NCBI GenBank assembly: GCA_017540645.1
Contig: JAFYAQ010000010.1
Span: 89,785-148,121, forward strand
DNA length: 58,337 nt
Reading direction: 5' to 3'
From: Oscillospiraceae bacterium
GTDB taxonomy: Bacteria; Bacillota; Clostridia; Oscillospirales; Oscillospiraceae
Shown: positions 24,769-33,301 of the stretch, piece by piece
How positions within the stretch are numbered: position 1 is the stretch's first letter
Layout: each line of letters starts with the position of its first letter
Notes under the pieces: model-generated
What the model was told of the DNA's origin: nothing
Database searches by the model: none
What the model saw: only the letters and a program-made list of their open reading frames with translations
Position numbers and translations under genes: made by a program

Positions 24769-25633
24769 GATCCTGCGCGCCGTCTGCCGGGACGATACGG
24801 CAAAGCTGTCGGTGATCTGCGCCCCCGACGCGGTGGAGCGGGCCCGGCAGATCCACTGTCTGCGCCCGGTGGGCACGGCGGCCCTGGGCCGGGCGCTGTG
24901 CGGCGCCGCCCTGATGGGCGAGATGCTGAAGGAGGAAAACGCCACTCTGACCCTCCGTCTCCGGGGGGACGGCCCCATCGGAGGCGTGGTGGCCGTCAGC
25001 GACAGCCGCGGCAACGTCCGGGGCTATGTGGGCAATCCCGGCCTGGACCTGCCCATCCGGGAGCGGGACGGCAAGCTGGACGTGGGCCGGGCCGTGGGCC
25101 GCAGCGGTCTGCTGACCGTCAGCCGGGACCTGGGACTCCGGGAGCCCTACACCGGCTCCACCGCCCTCCGGAGCGGGGAGATCGGCGAGGATCTGGCCGC
25201 CTATCTGACCGAGAGCGATCAGCTTGGCTCCGCCTGCGGTCTGGGGGTGCTGGTGGACACGGACGAGAGCGTGAAGGCCGCCGGCGGTTTTATCGTACAG
25301 CTGATGCCCTTCGCCCCGGAGGAACTGACAACCCGGCTGGAAGAAAACATCCTGATGATGGATCAGCTGACCACCATCCTGGCGGAGGACGGGCCGGAGG
25401 AGGTCGTTGCCCAGGTGTTCCGGGGACTGGAGCCCCGGATCGTGGCGCGAAGCCCCATGGAATACCGCTGCGGCTGCAGTGAAGAGCGGGTGCGGCAGGC
25501 TCTGGGCAGCCTGGGGTCGGAGGATCTGGCGGAGATCCGCCGGGACGGCCGGGACGTGGAGGTCCGCTGCGAGTTCTGCGGCAGGATTTATACCTTTGCC
25601 CCGGAGGAGCTGGAAAATCTGATCCAGACATGA
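24761..25633 (+). CDS. hslO: Redox-regulated chaperone Hsp33
   Basis: The 290-residue Hsp33 has the four redox-switch cysteines: Cys237 and Cys239 (RCGCS), then Cys270 and Cys273 (CEFCG). They bind zinc when reduced and form disulfides on oxidation, which unmasks the holdase. ATG 24761 follows AAAGGAGAA and overlaps the methyltransferase end by 8 bp. Length and motif spacing are standard. Its placement suggests the operon responds to oxidative stress (inference). Confidence 0.96.
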   Translation: MGEILRAVCRDDTAKLSVICAPDAVERARQIHCLRPVGTAALGRALCGAALMGEMLKEENATLTLRLRGDGPIGGVVAVSDSRGNVRGYVGNPGLDLPIRERDGKLDVGRAVGRSGLLTVSRDLGLREPYTGSTALRSGEIGEDLAAYLTESDQLGSACGLGVLVDTDESVKAAGGFIVQLMPFAPEELTTRLEENILMMDQLTTILAEDGPEEVVAQVFRGLEPRIVARSPMEYRCGCSEERVRQALGSLGSEDLAEIRRDGRDVEVRCEFCGRIYTFAPEELENLIQT

Positions 25634-25640
25634 AAAACGG

Positions 25641-25669
25641 TGGACAGCTCCCGAAAACAGGAGTATGAT
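25641..25669 (+). promoter_or_regulatory. Promoter of the mscS gene
   Basis: -35 TGGACA (25641-25646), 17-bp spacer, -10 TATGAT (25664-25669), beginning 8 bp after the hslO stop. Confidence 0.5.
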
Positions 25670-25702
25670 ATCCATATAAAATCAAAAGGAGGATGATTCA
25701 TT

Positions 25703-26491
25703 ATGCTTGCATCCATTGCTTCTCTCTGCACAACCGTGGTGGGAAAGCTCATACTGGCGATCCTGGTCTACCTGATCGGCAAGATCATCGTCAAGAAGCT
25801 GGTCTCCATGATAAGCAGCTTCAAAGCCCTGGACAAGCTGGACCCCAACGTCCGCTCTCTGACCATCAGTGCTGTGAAGTGGGCCCTGTACCTGGTGCTG
25901 GTGATCTCCATCATCGCCATCCTGGGCGTGCCGATGGCCTCGGTGATCACGGTCCTGGGCACCGCCGGCGCCGCCATCGCCCTGAGTCTCCAGGGCTCTC
26001 TGTCCAACCTGGCCGGCGGCATCATGCTGGCGATCTTCAAGCCCTTTAAGGTCGGCGACTACATCACCGCCAGCGGCGTTTCCGGCGTCGTGAAGGAGAT
26101 CAACCTCTTCTACACCGTCCTGAACACTCTGGACAATTGCCGTATCAACGTGCCCAACGGCGGGCTGATGAACACAGCCATCACCGACTACTCCGCCGAG
26201 GAAACCCGTCGGGTGGACCTGACCTTCGCCTGCGCCAAGGGGGAGGAACCCGCCAGGCTCCAGGAGCTGATGCTCTCGGTGATGAACGCCAACGACAAGG
26301 TGCTGTCCGATCCCGCCCCCTTTGCCCGTCTGTCCGGCGGCACCAACGAGTCCATGGAGTTCACCGTCCGCGCCTGGGTCAAGGGCGCTGATTACTGGGA
26401 CGTGTACTTCGATCTCACCCAGGCCATCACCGAAAAACTGGGCAAGGCCGGCGTGAAGGCCCCCGCCGTGCGCATCATCAGCGACAAATAA
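25703..26491 (+). CDS. mscS: Small-conductance mechanosensitive channel, MscS family
   Basis: A 262-residue MscS-type channel with membrane helices in the first ~95 residues. The third, pore-lining helix is Gly/Ala-rich (TVLGTAGAAIALSLQGSLSN), then comes the beta domain (KPFKVGDYI) and an alpha/beta C-terminal cage. It opens under membrane tension to release solutes after hypo-osmotic shock. AAAAGGAGG precedes ATG 25703. It is monocistronic, with its own promoter and a long terminator downstream. Confidence 0.95.
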   Translation: MLASIASLCTTVVGKLILAILVYLIGKIIVKKLVSMISSFKALDKLDPNVRSLTISAVKWALYLVLVISIIAILGVPMASVITVLGTAGAAIALSLQGSLSNLAGGIMLAIFKPFKVGDYITASGVSGVVKEINLFYTVLNTLDNCRINVPNGGLMNTAITDYSAEETRRVDLTFACAKGEEPARLQELMLSVMNANDKVLSDPAPFARLSGGTNESMEFTVRAWVKGADYWDVYFDLTQAITEKLGKAGVKAPAVRIISDK

Positions 26492-26502
26492 CGGTCATCA
26501 CA

Positions 26503-26547
26503 GGAAAAACACGGTATGACCTCAGATCGGTCATACCGTGTTTTTCC
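26503..26547. terminator. Bidirectional 19-bp terminator
   Basis: A perfect 19-bp stem (26503-26521 with 26529-26547) around a 7-nt loop, with A/T runs at both ends. It serves mscS on the plus strand and the converging small gene on the minus strand. Confidence 0.9.
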
Positions 26548-26557
26548 ATGTGTCGTC

Positions 26558-26824
26558 TTATTTCCCGGTGCTGGCGCGGAAATTGCACACCTTGCCCTTG
26601 ATGCCGTTCTGGGCGGCCATGCTCTCCAGCTGCCCGGTGAGCCGCTCGGCGTTGGCGTTGAGCATCTCGGCGGCCAGCCGGTCCTTCATGCTGTCCGGGA
26701 TCATGCTGAAGCCCCCGGCCAGCATCCCCGCCATGGGATTTCCGGTTTTTTCCAGCCGCTCCCGGATCAGGGGAAGCAGGGCGTCGTAGTCGATATCGGT
26801 CAGTTCCAGTTCCAGTTTGATCAT
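26558..26824 (-). CDS. Hypothetical 88-residue protein
   Basis: A small soluble protein of helical character, with a Met/Gly-rich middle (NPMAGMLAGGFSMIPD) and no recognised domain. ATG 26824 has AAGGAGATAAACC upstream. It ends just before the bidirectional terminator and is divergent from the HAD phosphatase gene. Function unknown. Confidence 0.7.
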   Translation of the reverse strand: MIKLELELTDIDYDALLPLIRERLEKTGNPMAGMLAGGFSMIPDSMKDRLAAEMLNANAERLTGQLESMAAQNGIKGKVCNFRASTGK

Positions 26825-26946
26825 ATGGTTTATCTCCTTGTCTATTTTTTTCAATTGCAAAACTCTGTTTTGTGACCCTTAGTATACCACATTTTTCCCG
26901 TTTGGCAACCGGGCAGGAGCGCAAATACGCCCAAAAGGAGGCCCTC

Positions 26947-27738
26947 ATGAAATATCGACTGCTGGCGGCGGATTATGATCTGACCCTGACTGGGCCGGAC
27001 CACCGGGTGACGGAGCGTACCCGGGCCGCGATCCTCCGGGTGTTTGAGGCGGGCAACTATGTGACCCTGGCTACCGGACGTTTGTGGGCCGGGGCGAAGT
27101 CGGCGGTAAGCCTTTTCCCCGAGGGCGTGCCGCTGATCCTGTGCAACGGAGGCGTCCTCCGGCGTTCCGGCAGCGGCGAGATCTTGTATGAACAGCTCAT
27201 GGGCGATGCCGACGCACGGACGGTCCTGGACTGGTGCGCCGGCTTTGAAGGAGCCGCCATGCTGTGGAACCGGGAGGGCCTTTTTTCCGATCGCTTCAAC
27301 GAGGCCACCGAGGTCTATACCCGGCTCTCCGGCAACACTCCCCGGCCCCTCGCGCCGGAGGACGCCTCCCGGGCGGGGGTGTACAAGATCCTGCTGCTGG
27401 CCCGCGCAGACACCGTGGCCCGGGCCCGGGCCCAGCTTAAAAGCGCCTCCTGGGCGGCGGTGGACTGCTTCACCTCCAGCCCGGAAATGCTGGAGATCGT
27501 CCCCCGGGGGGTGAACAAGGGCTCCGGTCTGGAGGCCTGCGCCCGGCTCCTGGGGCTGGACCGGGCGGAGACCATGGCCGTGGGGGACGGGGAGAACGAC
27601 ATCCCCATGCTCCGGGCCGCCGGGCTGGGAGTGGCCATGGGCAATGCGGACGAGACGGTGAAGGCCGCCGCGGCGCTGGTCGCCCCGCCCTGTCAGCGGG
27701 ACGGGGCCGCCTGGCTGATGGAGAATTATCTGATCTAA
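26947..27738 (+). CDS. Cof-type HAD-superfamily phosphatase (HAD-IIB)
   Basis: A 263-residue haloacid-dehalogenase-fold phosphatase. The nucleophile and acid are Asp9 and Asp11 (AADYDLTLTG), motif II Thr lies in ATGR, and the late Mg-binding motif is GDGENDIPM. These enzymes dephosphorylate sugar phosphates, PLP or flavin precursors with little specificity visible in sequence. AAAGGAGG precedes ATG 26947. A terminator follows immediately. Confidence 0.93.
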   Translation: MKYRLLAADYDLTLTGPDHRVTERTRAAILRVFEAGNYVTLATGRLWAGAKSAVSLFPEGVPLILCNGGVLRRSGSGEILYEQLMGDADARTVLDWCAGFEGAAMLWNREGLFSDRFNEATEVYTRLSGNTPRPLAPEDASRAGVYKILLLARADTVARARAQLKSASWAAVDCFTSSPEMLEIVPRGVNKGSGLEACARLLGLDRAETMAVGDGENDIPMLRAAGLGVAMGNADETVKAAAALVAPPCQRDGAAWLMENYLI

Positions 27739-27744
27739 CAGTGA

Positions 27745-27777
27745 CCGCACAGGGATTGACCCCTGTGCGGCCTTTTT
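27745..27777. terminator. Terminator shared by converging genes
   Basis: CCGCACAGGG (27745-27754) pairs with 27761-27770; TTTTT follows on the plus strand, ending the HAD gene. The minus-strand lipoprotein's stop overlaps the T tract. Confidence 0.8.
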
Positions 27778-29095
27778 ATTTCGTCATGGACATGTCTCCC
27801 GCCACCATCACCAGGCAGTCGTGGGTGGTGCTCAAGACGGTGGTATAGGAGCTGAGGGCGATGGGCACGCCCACAAAGTTGATCCAGAGATTGCTGGCGA
27901 TGCCCTCCACCGTGCCGGGCACCAGGATGTAGAACACCCGCTCGTAGTTCTTGTCGGCGGCGGTGATGCGGGTGATGTCGGGTCCGCCGGAAAAGGCCGG
28001 CCCCACATAGGCGCTCAGCACTTTGAGACTGTAGACCTCCATCCATCCGGGGGTCTGGGAGGCCTCCGGATCCTGGAAGCAGGCCAACAAAGTCAGCTTT
28101 CGGTCGATCTCACTCCTGTACGGGGAGTCAAAGAAATTCGTCCGGCTCCCTCCCTCCCACAGCTCGGGATACCGGGAGAGAAATTCGATCTGTTCCTGGC
28201 TGAGGGAAAAGGCCGGCTCCCCGGTGCCCAGCACCGTGAGGGCCTCCTGCCAGCTGGGAGTAAAACTGCCGGCGGTAAAGGTCCCCGTGCGCAGAAGGTG
28301 GTCCTCCGCCTCGTAGCGAAGCTCCCCCTGCCCGTCCATAAGTCCGTCCTTCCACTCCCCCCGGTAGGTCCAGGGGATGCCCTGGGCGTCCACGGAGCGG
28401 AAAACGCCCTCTCCCTCCGGGACGGCGGCCACGGCGGCGCCCTCATAGGCCCCGGCCCGATCCTTTCCCTCCACGGTGGTCATCAGCCGGTCGCAGCGCA
28501 GCACGCCCTCCCCGGCAGGCAGGCCTGCGGCGACGCCGCCCTCCCAGCGCAGGTGCTGGCCGGAGGCGTTGTCCAGTTCCAGGACGGTCTCTCCCTCCGG
28601 GAGGCCGTTTTCCACCGGTCCGGCGTAGAGGCCGTAATAGCGGCTGCCCTGAAAGCTCAAGGTCAGGGGCAGGCCCGTGATCTCGCCCCGCAGCGGCGCC
28701 TGGCCGAAGATCTCCCCGGTGAAGACCAGGCCGTTTTCACCCCGGAAGGTCCCTTCCCCGGCGGGAAGGGCATTTTCCAGCGGTCCGCTGTAGCGGCCGG
28801 AGACCTCCTCCCCGACGAATACCAGCGTCCAGGGGAAATTCTCCCCCGTGCCGGAGAGCAGGGCCGCCGGCTCCTCCTCGGCGGCGGCGCGGAAGCTCCC
28901 GGTGTAGGTCCAGTCGGGGAACTCCAGGGTCCCTTCCCCCAAGCCGTCCTCCAGCACACCGGAAAAGACGGCGCTCTCCTCCCCGTGGAGGCGGATGACG
29001 ATGGGCTTCGCCTCCATCTCCCGGCGGCAGCCGGAGAGCAGGAGCAGCAGCGCTCCCAAAAGCAGGAGCGGTATGGTTTTATTTCCTCTTCTCAT
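27776..29095 (-). CDS. Lipoprotein with MORN-like repeats
   Basis: A 439-residue lipoprotein: signal peptide with lipobox L-S-G-C (Cys23), then a long array of short repeats of the pattern (Y/F)-x-G-x-(L/V)-x-(N/D)-G-L-x-x-G-E-G-x-(L/F), as in MORN repeats (about 38-290), then a globular C-terminal third. MORN repeats bind lipids or proteins; here it would sit on the outer face of the membrane. It starts by overlapping the stop of the transglutaminase-like gene (ATGA), so the two products probably act together at the cell surface. Exact function unknown. Confidence 0.8.
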   Translation of the reverse strand: MRRGNKTIPLLLLGALLLLLSGCRREMEAKPIVIRLHGEESAVFSGVLEDGLGEGTLEFPDWTYTGSFRAAAEEEPAALLSGTGENFPWTLVFVGEEVSGRYSGPLENALPAGEGTFRGENGLVFTGEIFGQAPLRGEITGLPLTLSFQGSRYYGLYAGPVENGLPEGETVLELDNASGQHLRWEGGVAAGLPAGEGVLRCDRLMTTVEGKDRAGAYEGAAVAAVPEGEGVFRSVDAQGIPWTYRGEWKDGLMDGQGELRYEAEDHLLRTGTFTAGSFTPSWQEALTVLGTGEPAFSLSQEQIEFLSRYPELWEGGSRTNFFDSPYRSEIDRKLTLLACFQDPEASQTPGWMEVYSLKVLSAYVGPAFSGGPDITRITAADKNYERVFYILVPGTVEGIASNLWINFVGVPIALSSYTTVLSTTHDCLVMVAGDMSMTK

Positions 29096-30360
29096 GACGG
29101 CAGCATCCCCTCATTGATGTAGCGGGGGATCATATCGTCCTTGTAGGACATCTCCACATAGCCGTGGAAGGAGCGGTAGCCGTCCGTCATGGCGTAGGCG
29201 TCTCCCCGCTCATTCTTTCTGCGCATGACCATCTCGATCTCCACATCATAGGTCAGGCGGACTCCGTCGTCATGGATGATCTCCACCCAGCCGTGGGGGG
29301 CCCGCTCCGTCTTGCCGTAGATGCCGCTGACCACCTTGGCCTGGTAGCCCAGCTGGCGGGCGGCCGCCCAGAAGGCGGAGGCATAGCAGTAGCAGTTGCC
29401 CTTTCCGGTGGAGTACATGGTCAGCGCCTCCTGGGTGGCCCAGCCCACATCCCCGATCCGGTAGTAATTCCGCCGCAGGTATTCGAAATTGTCCCGGACG
29501 TAGAGGTAGGCCGCCCGCAGCTTCTCCTCCCGGGTCATGCTGTCGTCCGTGTTCCTCTCGAGCATGGCCGCCACATAGTCGTCCAGCTCCAGACTGCCGG
29601 AGGTATAGCGTCCGCTGGGGCCGAAGCGCAGGGAGCCCTCGTAGGTATTCTTGAGAAAATAGCCCTCCGCGTCCGCCAGGTACAGATAGCCCCGGCGCAT
29701 GAAAAAGCCCTGGGGAAGGCGTCCGTCCGACCTCTGCCAGTCATAGCCGCTCCGGGCAGCGGTCTGGATATCGCTCCAGGCCCAGTAATCCGGGGCCACG
29801 TCCGGCAGATAGACCTGCTCCTCCACCGTCGGGTCCAGACCGAAGAGACGGTTGAAGAACACCGCCGCCTCCGCTCTGGTCACGGTCTCGTCCCCCAGGC
29901 CGCGGATGACTTCCATGGCGTCGGCCGCAGGCTCCTGCCGGGAGGCGGCGGCACACAGCGCCAGAAGCTCCTCCTCCCTCAGAGGCGCGGAGGGATCTCC
30001 CTCCTCCTCCACGGTCTTTCCGGCGGCGCGGAGGATCTCCGCCGCCTCCCCCCTGGTCAGAGGGGATTCCGGGTAAAACAGGCCGTCCGAACACAGGAGA
30101 TAGCCCCCCTCCGCCTGGAAAAGGGCGGGTGTGGGCGTGGGAGCGGGGGTCGGCGTCGGCGTAGGGGCCGCCGTCGGCGCCGGCGTGGAAGTCGGCACCG
30201 GTGTGGCCGTGGGGACTATGGTCCACAGGCCCAGCAGCTGCCCGTCCCAGGCGCCCAGGCCCAGGATCACCAGCGCCAGCAGCACCCAGGGCCAGCTGCG
30301 TTTTTTCTTTTTTTGTCTTCTCCCCTCCGCTGCTGCGGTGGGGCGTTTTTTCTCGTCCAT
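29092..30360 (-). CDS. Membrane-anchored SLH / transglutaminase-like protein
   Basis: A 422-residue protein: basic N-terminus, one membrane helix (about 23-40), a Pro/Thr low-complexity linker (50-80), two S-layer-homology-like segments (LTRGEAAEIL at 101-110 and VTRAEAAVFF at 160-169) and a C-terminal transglutaminase-core domain. The catalytic triad is likely Cys323 or Cys325 (GNCYCYASAF), His356 (PHGWVE) and Asp372 (TYDVE). Bacterial members of this fold are mostly cysteine peptidases or amidases rather than cross-linkers. AAGGAT precedes the ATG. Domain combination and coupling to a surface lipoprotein point to cell-wall work. Confidence 0.85.
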   Translation of the reverse strand: MDEKKRPTAAAEGRRQKKKKRSWPWVLLALVILGLGAWDGQLLGLWTIVPTATPVPTSTPAPTAAPTPTPTPAPTPTPALFQAEGGYLLCSDGLFYPESPLTRGEAAEILRAAGKTVEEEGDPSAPLREEELLALCAAASRQEPAADAMEVIRGLGDETVTRAEAAVFFNRLFGLDPTVEEQVYLPDVAPDYWAWSDIQTAARSGYDWQRSDGRLPQGFFMRRGYLYLADAEGYFLKNTYEGSLRFGPSGRYTSGSLELDDYVAAMLERNTDDSMTREEKLRAAYLYVRDNFEYLRRNYYRIGDVGWATQEALTMYSTGKGNCYCYASAFWAAARQLGYQAKVVSGIYGKTERAPHGWVEIIHDDGVRLTYDVEIEMVMRRKNERGDAYAMTDGYRSFHGYVEMSYKDDMIPRYINEGMLPS

Positions 30361-30399
30361 AGGATATCCTTTTTGGGAAGTAATGCGCGCAGAAGAGGA

Positions 30400-31413
30400 T
30401 TACAGAAGATGGACGCCCTTGGCGCGGCAGAGGTTCACCGTCTCCTCGTCCCAGATGCCGGACTGGACCTCGCCGATGTGGGCGCAGCCGATCAGCAGCA
30501 TGCACAACCGGCTCTGGCCGATGCCGCCGCCGATGGAGGGGGGCAGCTCTCCGGCCAGCAGGGCCCGGTGGAAGGGGTAGCTCCGCCGGTCGTCGCAGCC
30601 GGCCAGGCTAAGCTGCCGGTCCAGGCTTTCCGGGCTGACCCGGATCCCCATGGAGCTGACCTCAAAGGCCCGGTCCAGCAGCTCGTTGCGGAACAGGATA
30701 TCCCCGTTCAGGTCCCAGTCGTCGTAGTCCGGGGCCCGGCCGTCGTGCTTCTGCCCGGAGCGGAGGGTCTTGCCGATCTGCATCAGAAAGACCGTGGGGT
30801 GGAGCTTGGTGATCTCGTTCTCCCGCTGGGAGGGGCTCAGTTCCGGGTACATGTCCTCCAGCTCCTGGGTGGTGATGAAAAACACCTCCCGGCTCAGATG
30901 GGCGGAAAGCTGGGGAAACTCCCATTCCAGCTCGTCCCCGGTCATGCAGATGGCGGAGACGATGCGCCGGACCGTGTCCTTCAAATACTCCGTCGTCCGG
31001 TCCTGGGGGCGGATCACCTTTTCCCAGTCCCACTGGTCCACGTAGACGCTGTGAAGATTGTCCAGCACCGCCTCGTCCCGGCGGATGGCGTTCATGTCCG
31101 TGTACAGGCCCTTGCCCTCCCGGAACTCATACTCCTTCAGGGCCCAGCGCTTCCACTTGGCCAGAGAGTGGACCACCTGGCACTCCGCGCCCTGCACGGC
31201 GGGCACGTCAAAGGAGACCGGCCGTTCCACCCCGTTGAGGTTGTCGTTCAGGCCCGTATCGGCGCGCACGAACAGCGGCGCGGACACCCGCTTGAGATTC
31301 AGCGCGCTGCCCAGATTCTTTTGAAAGTTCTTTTTGATGAATTCAATGGCCCTCTGCGTCTCGTAGACGCTGAGCCGGGAGGTATAGCCCTCCGGAATGA
31401 TGCAGCTGTTCAT
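30400..31413 (-). CDS. asnA: Aspartate-ammonia ligase (asparagine synthetase A)
   Basis: The 337-residue AsnA makes asparagine from aspartate, ammonia and ATP. It has the class II tRNA-synthetase-like fold and family signatures near the start (ETQRAIEFIK, RVSAPLFV, GLNDNLNG) and the end (GGGIGQSRL and HIGEVQ). Length is standard. Its ATG overlaps the stop of the WYL regulator gene (ATGA), and the transglutaminase-like gene follows after 39 bp. Why an amino-acid synthetase sits between a regulator and surface proteins is unclear; the regulator may respond to nitrogen or wall status (inference). Confidence 0.96.
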   Translation of the reverse strand: MNSCIIPEGYTSRLSVYETQRAIEFIKKNFQKNLGSALNLKRVSAPLFVRADTGLNDNLNGVERPVSFDVPAVQGAECQVVHSLAKWKRWALKEYEFREGKGLYTDMNAIRRDEAVLDNLHSVYVDQWDWEKVIRPQDRTTEYLKDTVRRIVSAICMTGDELEWEFPQLSAHLSREVFFITTQELEDMYPELSPSQRENEITKLHPTVFLMQIGKTLRSGQKHDGRAPDYDDWDLNGDILFRNELLDRAFEVSSMGIRVSPESLDRQLSLAGCDDRRSYPFHRALLAGELPPSIGGGIGQSRLCMLLIGCAHIGEVQSGIWDEETVNLCRAKGVHLL

Positions 31414-32420
31414 TCGCTCTCCTCCTTTATGGGCTCGTATCGCGCCCGTATTTTCTCTATATGCGCCCGCATGGCCTCCACCGCGCTCTCCGGCCCCAGA
31501 AGCCGGACGTCGCCCCCGAAGGTGCAGAGCCAGGCAAAAAAGGGCTCGTTCACCGCCACGTTGGCGCTCAGGGTAAAGCAGCCGTTCTCCCCGGGCACCA
31601 GCATGGCGTCGGAGCCGAAACGGTCGATCACCGCACCGGCCAGGGAGCTTTTGAACTCCATCCGCACCAGCGTGGTCTCCCCGGAGAACATGCCGAAGTG
31701 GGCGTTGGTGTACGCACTCATGTCCATGGCCTGGAACAGTTCCCGGCCCTCCCGGCCGGGCCCGTCGTCCTGGACGGACAGCATTTTATCCACCCGGAAG
31801 TGGCGGATGGACGCGCTGGAGGCGTCAAAGGCCACCAGATAATAGTTTTCATTGTCCCACAGCAGTGCCCAGGGGCTGACGCGGTACCGGGCCCCGCCCC
31901 GGCGCAGCTCCCGCTGGCCCCGGGGATTGTAGGTGAAGTAATGGAAGCTGATGCGCCGGTCCCCTACGATAGCGGCGTGCAGCTCGTCCACCAGATAGTA
32001 TATGGACTCGTTCATGGATTTGATGCGGTTTTTTACCCACAGCTGCCGCCGGAGGCCCCGGGCCTGCTCCTTGCTGGTCAGATGCTCCAGCTTTCCGATC
32101 AGCTCCAGGGATTTTTTCTTTGTCAGGAAGCGGGAGGACTGGATGGCGTCCACCAGCAGCCGCAGCTCCGCCAGCTGGAAGGGGCGCTCGCCCAGGTACC
32201 AGCCGCTCTGGTTGCCCCGGCGGATCTTCACCACGTCCAGGCCGAAATCGCGCAGGGTCTCCATATCGTCATAGATGCTCTTGCGCTCGGCGCTGACGCC
32301 CTGACCGTCCAGCCAGGCGATCAGCTCCGCGGTGGAAGCGGGATGCTCCTCATCGGTGTTTTGCTCCAGATACTGCCGGAGCAGAAGGAGCTTTTGCTTT
32401 TGTCGGGGTGCTCGGGACAT
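31410..32420 (-). CDS. WYL-domain transcriptional regulator
   Basis: A 336-residue DeoR-like regulator: N-terminal winged helix (about 8-70), central WYL domain (with YRVSPWALLWDNENYYLVAFD) and a C-terminal extension. WYL domains bind nucleic acids or small ligands and control DNA-damage, phage-defence and metabolic genes. ATG 32420 has GGGAGG upstream and gives the family length. It is first in the operon with asnA. Palindromes upstream (32564-32599) are candidate binding sites. Confidence 0.9.
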   Translation of the reverse strand: MSRAPRQKQKLLLLRQYLEQNTDEEHPASTAELIAWLDGQGVSAERKSIYDDMETLRDFGLDVVKIRRGNQSGWYLGERPFQLAELRLLVDAIQSSRFLTKKKSLELIGKLEHLTSKEQARGLRRQLWVKNRIKSMNESIYYLVDELHAAIVGDRRISFHYFTYNPRGQRELRRGGARYRVSPWALLWDNENYYLVAFDASSASIRHFRVDKMLSVQDDGPGREGRELFQAMDMSAYTNAHFGMFSGETTLVRMEFKSSLAGAVIDRFGSDAMLVPGENGCFTLSANVAVNEPFFAWLCTFGGDVRLLGPESAVEAMRAHIEKIRARYEPIKEESE

Positions 32421-32563
32421 AGGCGTAGCCTCCCGGGAAAAATCCTTTGTATTAAATCTCCATGCGGAGAATCCGCAACACGATAAAGGAAAGCTGTACT
32501 CGCATGGGGATTTTTGCGCAACAAAACCGGTTGCCCTGCCAGGGGCGAGGTTTTGGCGCATGG

Positions 32564-32599
32564 ATAGTATATACTATGGAAGCAGAGCTTTCATAGTAT
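32564..32599. promoter_or_regulatory. Nested ATAGTAT palindromes between divergent genes
   Basis: ATAGTAT-ATACTAT (32564-32577) is a perfect 14-bp palindrome. Its right half ATACTATG pairs again with CATAGTAT at 32592-32599. Three copies of one 7-bp half-site in 36 bp suggest a multimeric operator for the WYL regulator or the divergent transferase gene. The rest of the 278-bp gap (32421-32698) shows no gene. Confidence 0.45.
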
Positions 32600-32662
32600 A
32601 TTCCTTTCTTTTCCGGGGCGCAAGGAAAAATGATAAGTTTCAAAAGAAAATGGCCCCGACGG

Positions 32663-32692
32663 TTGAAAGCGCGGCAGCGACCGGTATATAAT
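32663..32692 (+). promoter_or_regulatory. Promoter placing the start at the ATG
   Basis: -35 TTGAAA (32663-32668), 18-bp spacer, -10 TATAAT (32687-32692). The predicted first transcribed base is at or within a base of the A of ATG 32699, giving a leaderless mRNA. Confidence 0.65.
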
Positions 32693-32698
32693 CTCCGT

Positions 32699-33301
32699 AT
32701 GGAAGTGTATGTTTTGGATATTGCCGCCCTCCGTGGACGGGAGGAGGCGGCCCTCGCCCGGCTGACGCCGTCCCGGCGGGAAAAGGCCCTCCGCCTCCGA
32801 AACCCGGAGGCGCGGCTGCGCTCCGCCGCCGCCGGGCTGCTGCTGCGCCGCTATATCGGGGACGGGCCCTTTGTCCGGGAGGCGGGGGGCAAACCCTGCA
32901 TCCCCGGGGGCCCATGCTTCAGCCTGTCCCACAGCGGGAGCTATGCCCTGCTGGCCGTGGACGGGGCGCGTCTGGGCGCGGACATAGAGCCCATGGCCCC
33001 GCCCCGCCCCGCGCTGGCGGCGCGGGTGTTCTCGGCGGAGGAGCTGCGCTGGATGGCCGGGGACGAGGCGCGGCGCTTCGCTTACCTCTGGACCCGGAAG
33101 GAGGCGGCCCTGAAATGGGACGGCTGCGGCGTCGCCTATCCGCTCCGGGATGTGTGCGTGCTGCCGGGAGAACGCCCTGTGGTGAACGGGCGCGGCTGCG
33201 CTCTTTACAGCGCGGAATACCGGGGATACTGGATCTCTGCGGCGGGAGACGAGCCCTGCTTTGTCCCCCGGGCCGTGACTTGGGAGGAGGTCATGTCATG
33301 A
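32699..33301 (+). CDS. 4'-phosphopantetheinyl transferase, Sfp-type
   Basis: A 200-residue transferase that moves phosphopantetheine from CoA to carrier proteins. It has the Mg-binding G-A-D-I-E-P motif and the W-T-R-K-E-A-A-L-K motif of the Sfp/AcpT superfamily, and the usual N-terminal VYVLDI. No Shine-Dalgarno sequence is visible before ATG 32699 and the promoter sits right against it, so it is probably leaderless. No polyketide or nonribosomal peptide genes are in the window; its carrier protein is unknown. The last 4 bp overlap the next gene (ATGA). Confidence 0.9.
   Translation: MEVYVLDIAALRGREEAALARLTPSRREKALRLRNPEARLRSAAAGLLLRRYIGDGPFVREAGGKPCIPGGPCFSLSHSGSYALLAVDGARLGADIEPMAPPRPALAARVFSAEELRWMAGDEARRFAYLWTRKEAALKWDGCGVAYPLRDVCVLPGERPVVNGRGCALYSAEYRGYWISAAGDEPCFVPRAVTWEEVMS

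Noticed and set aside
29164..31842. Long plus-strand frame (about 890 codons) across three minus-strand genes
   Set aside because: It crosses gene boundaries, has a low-complexity Gly/Arg stretch that is the complement of the Pro/Thr linker, and the minus-strand genes are well supported.
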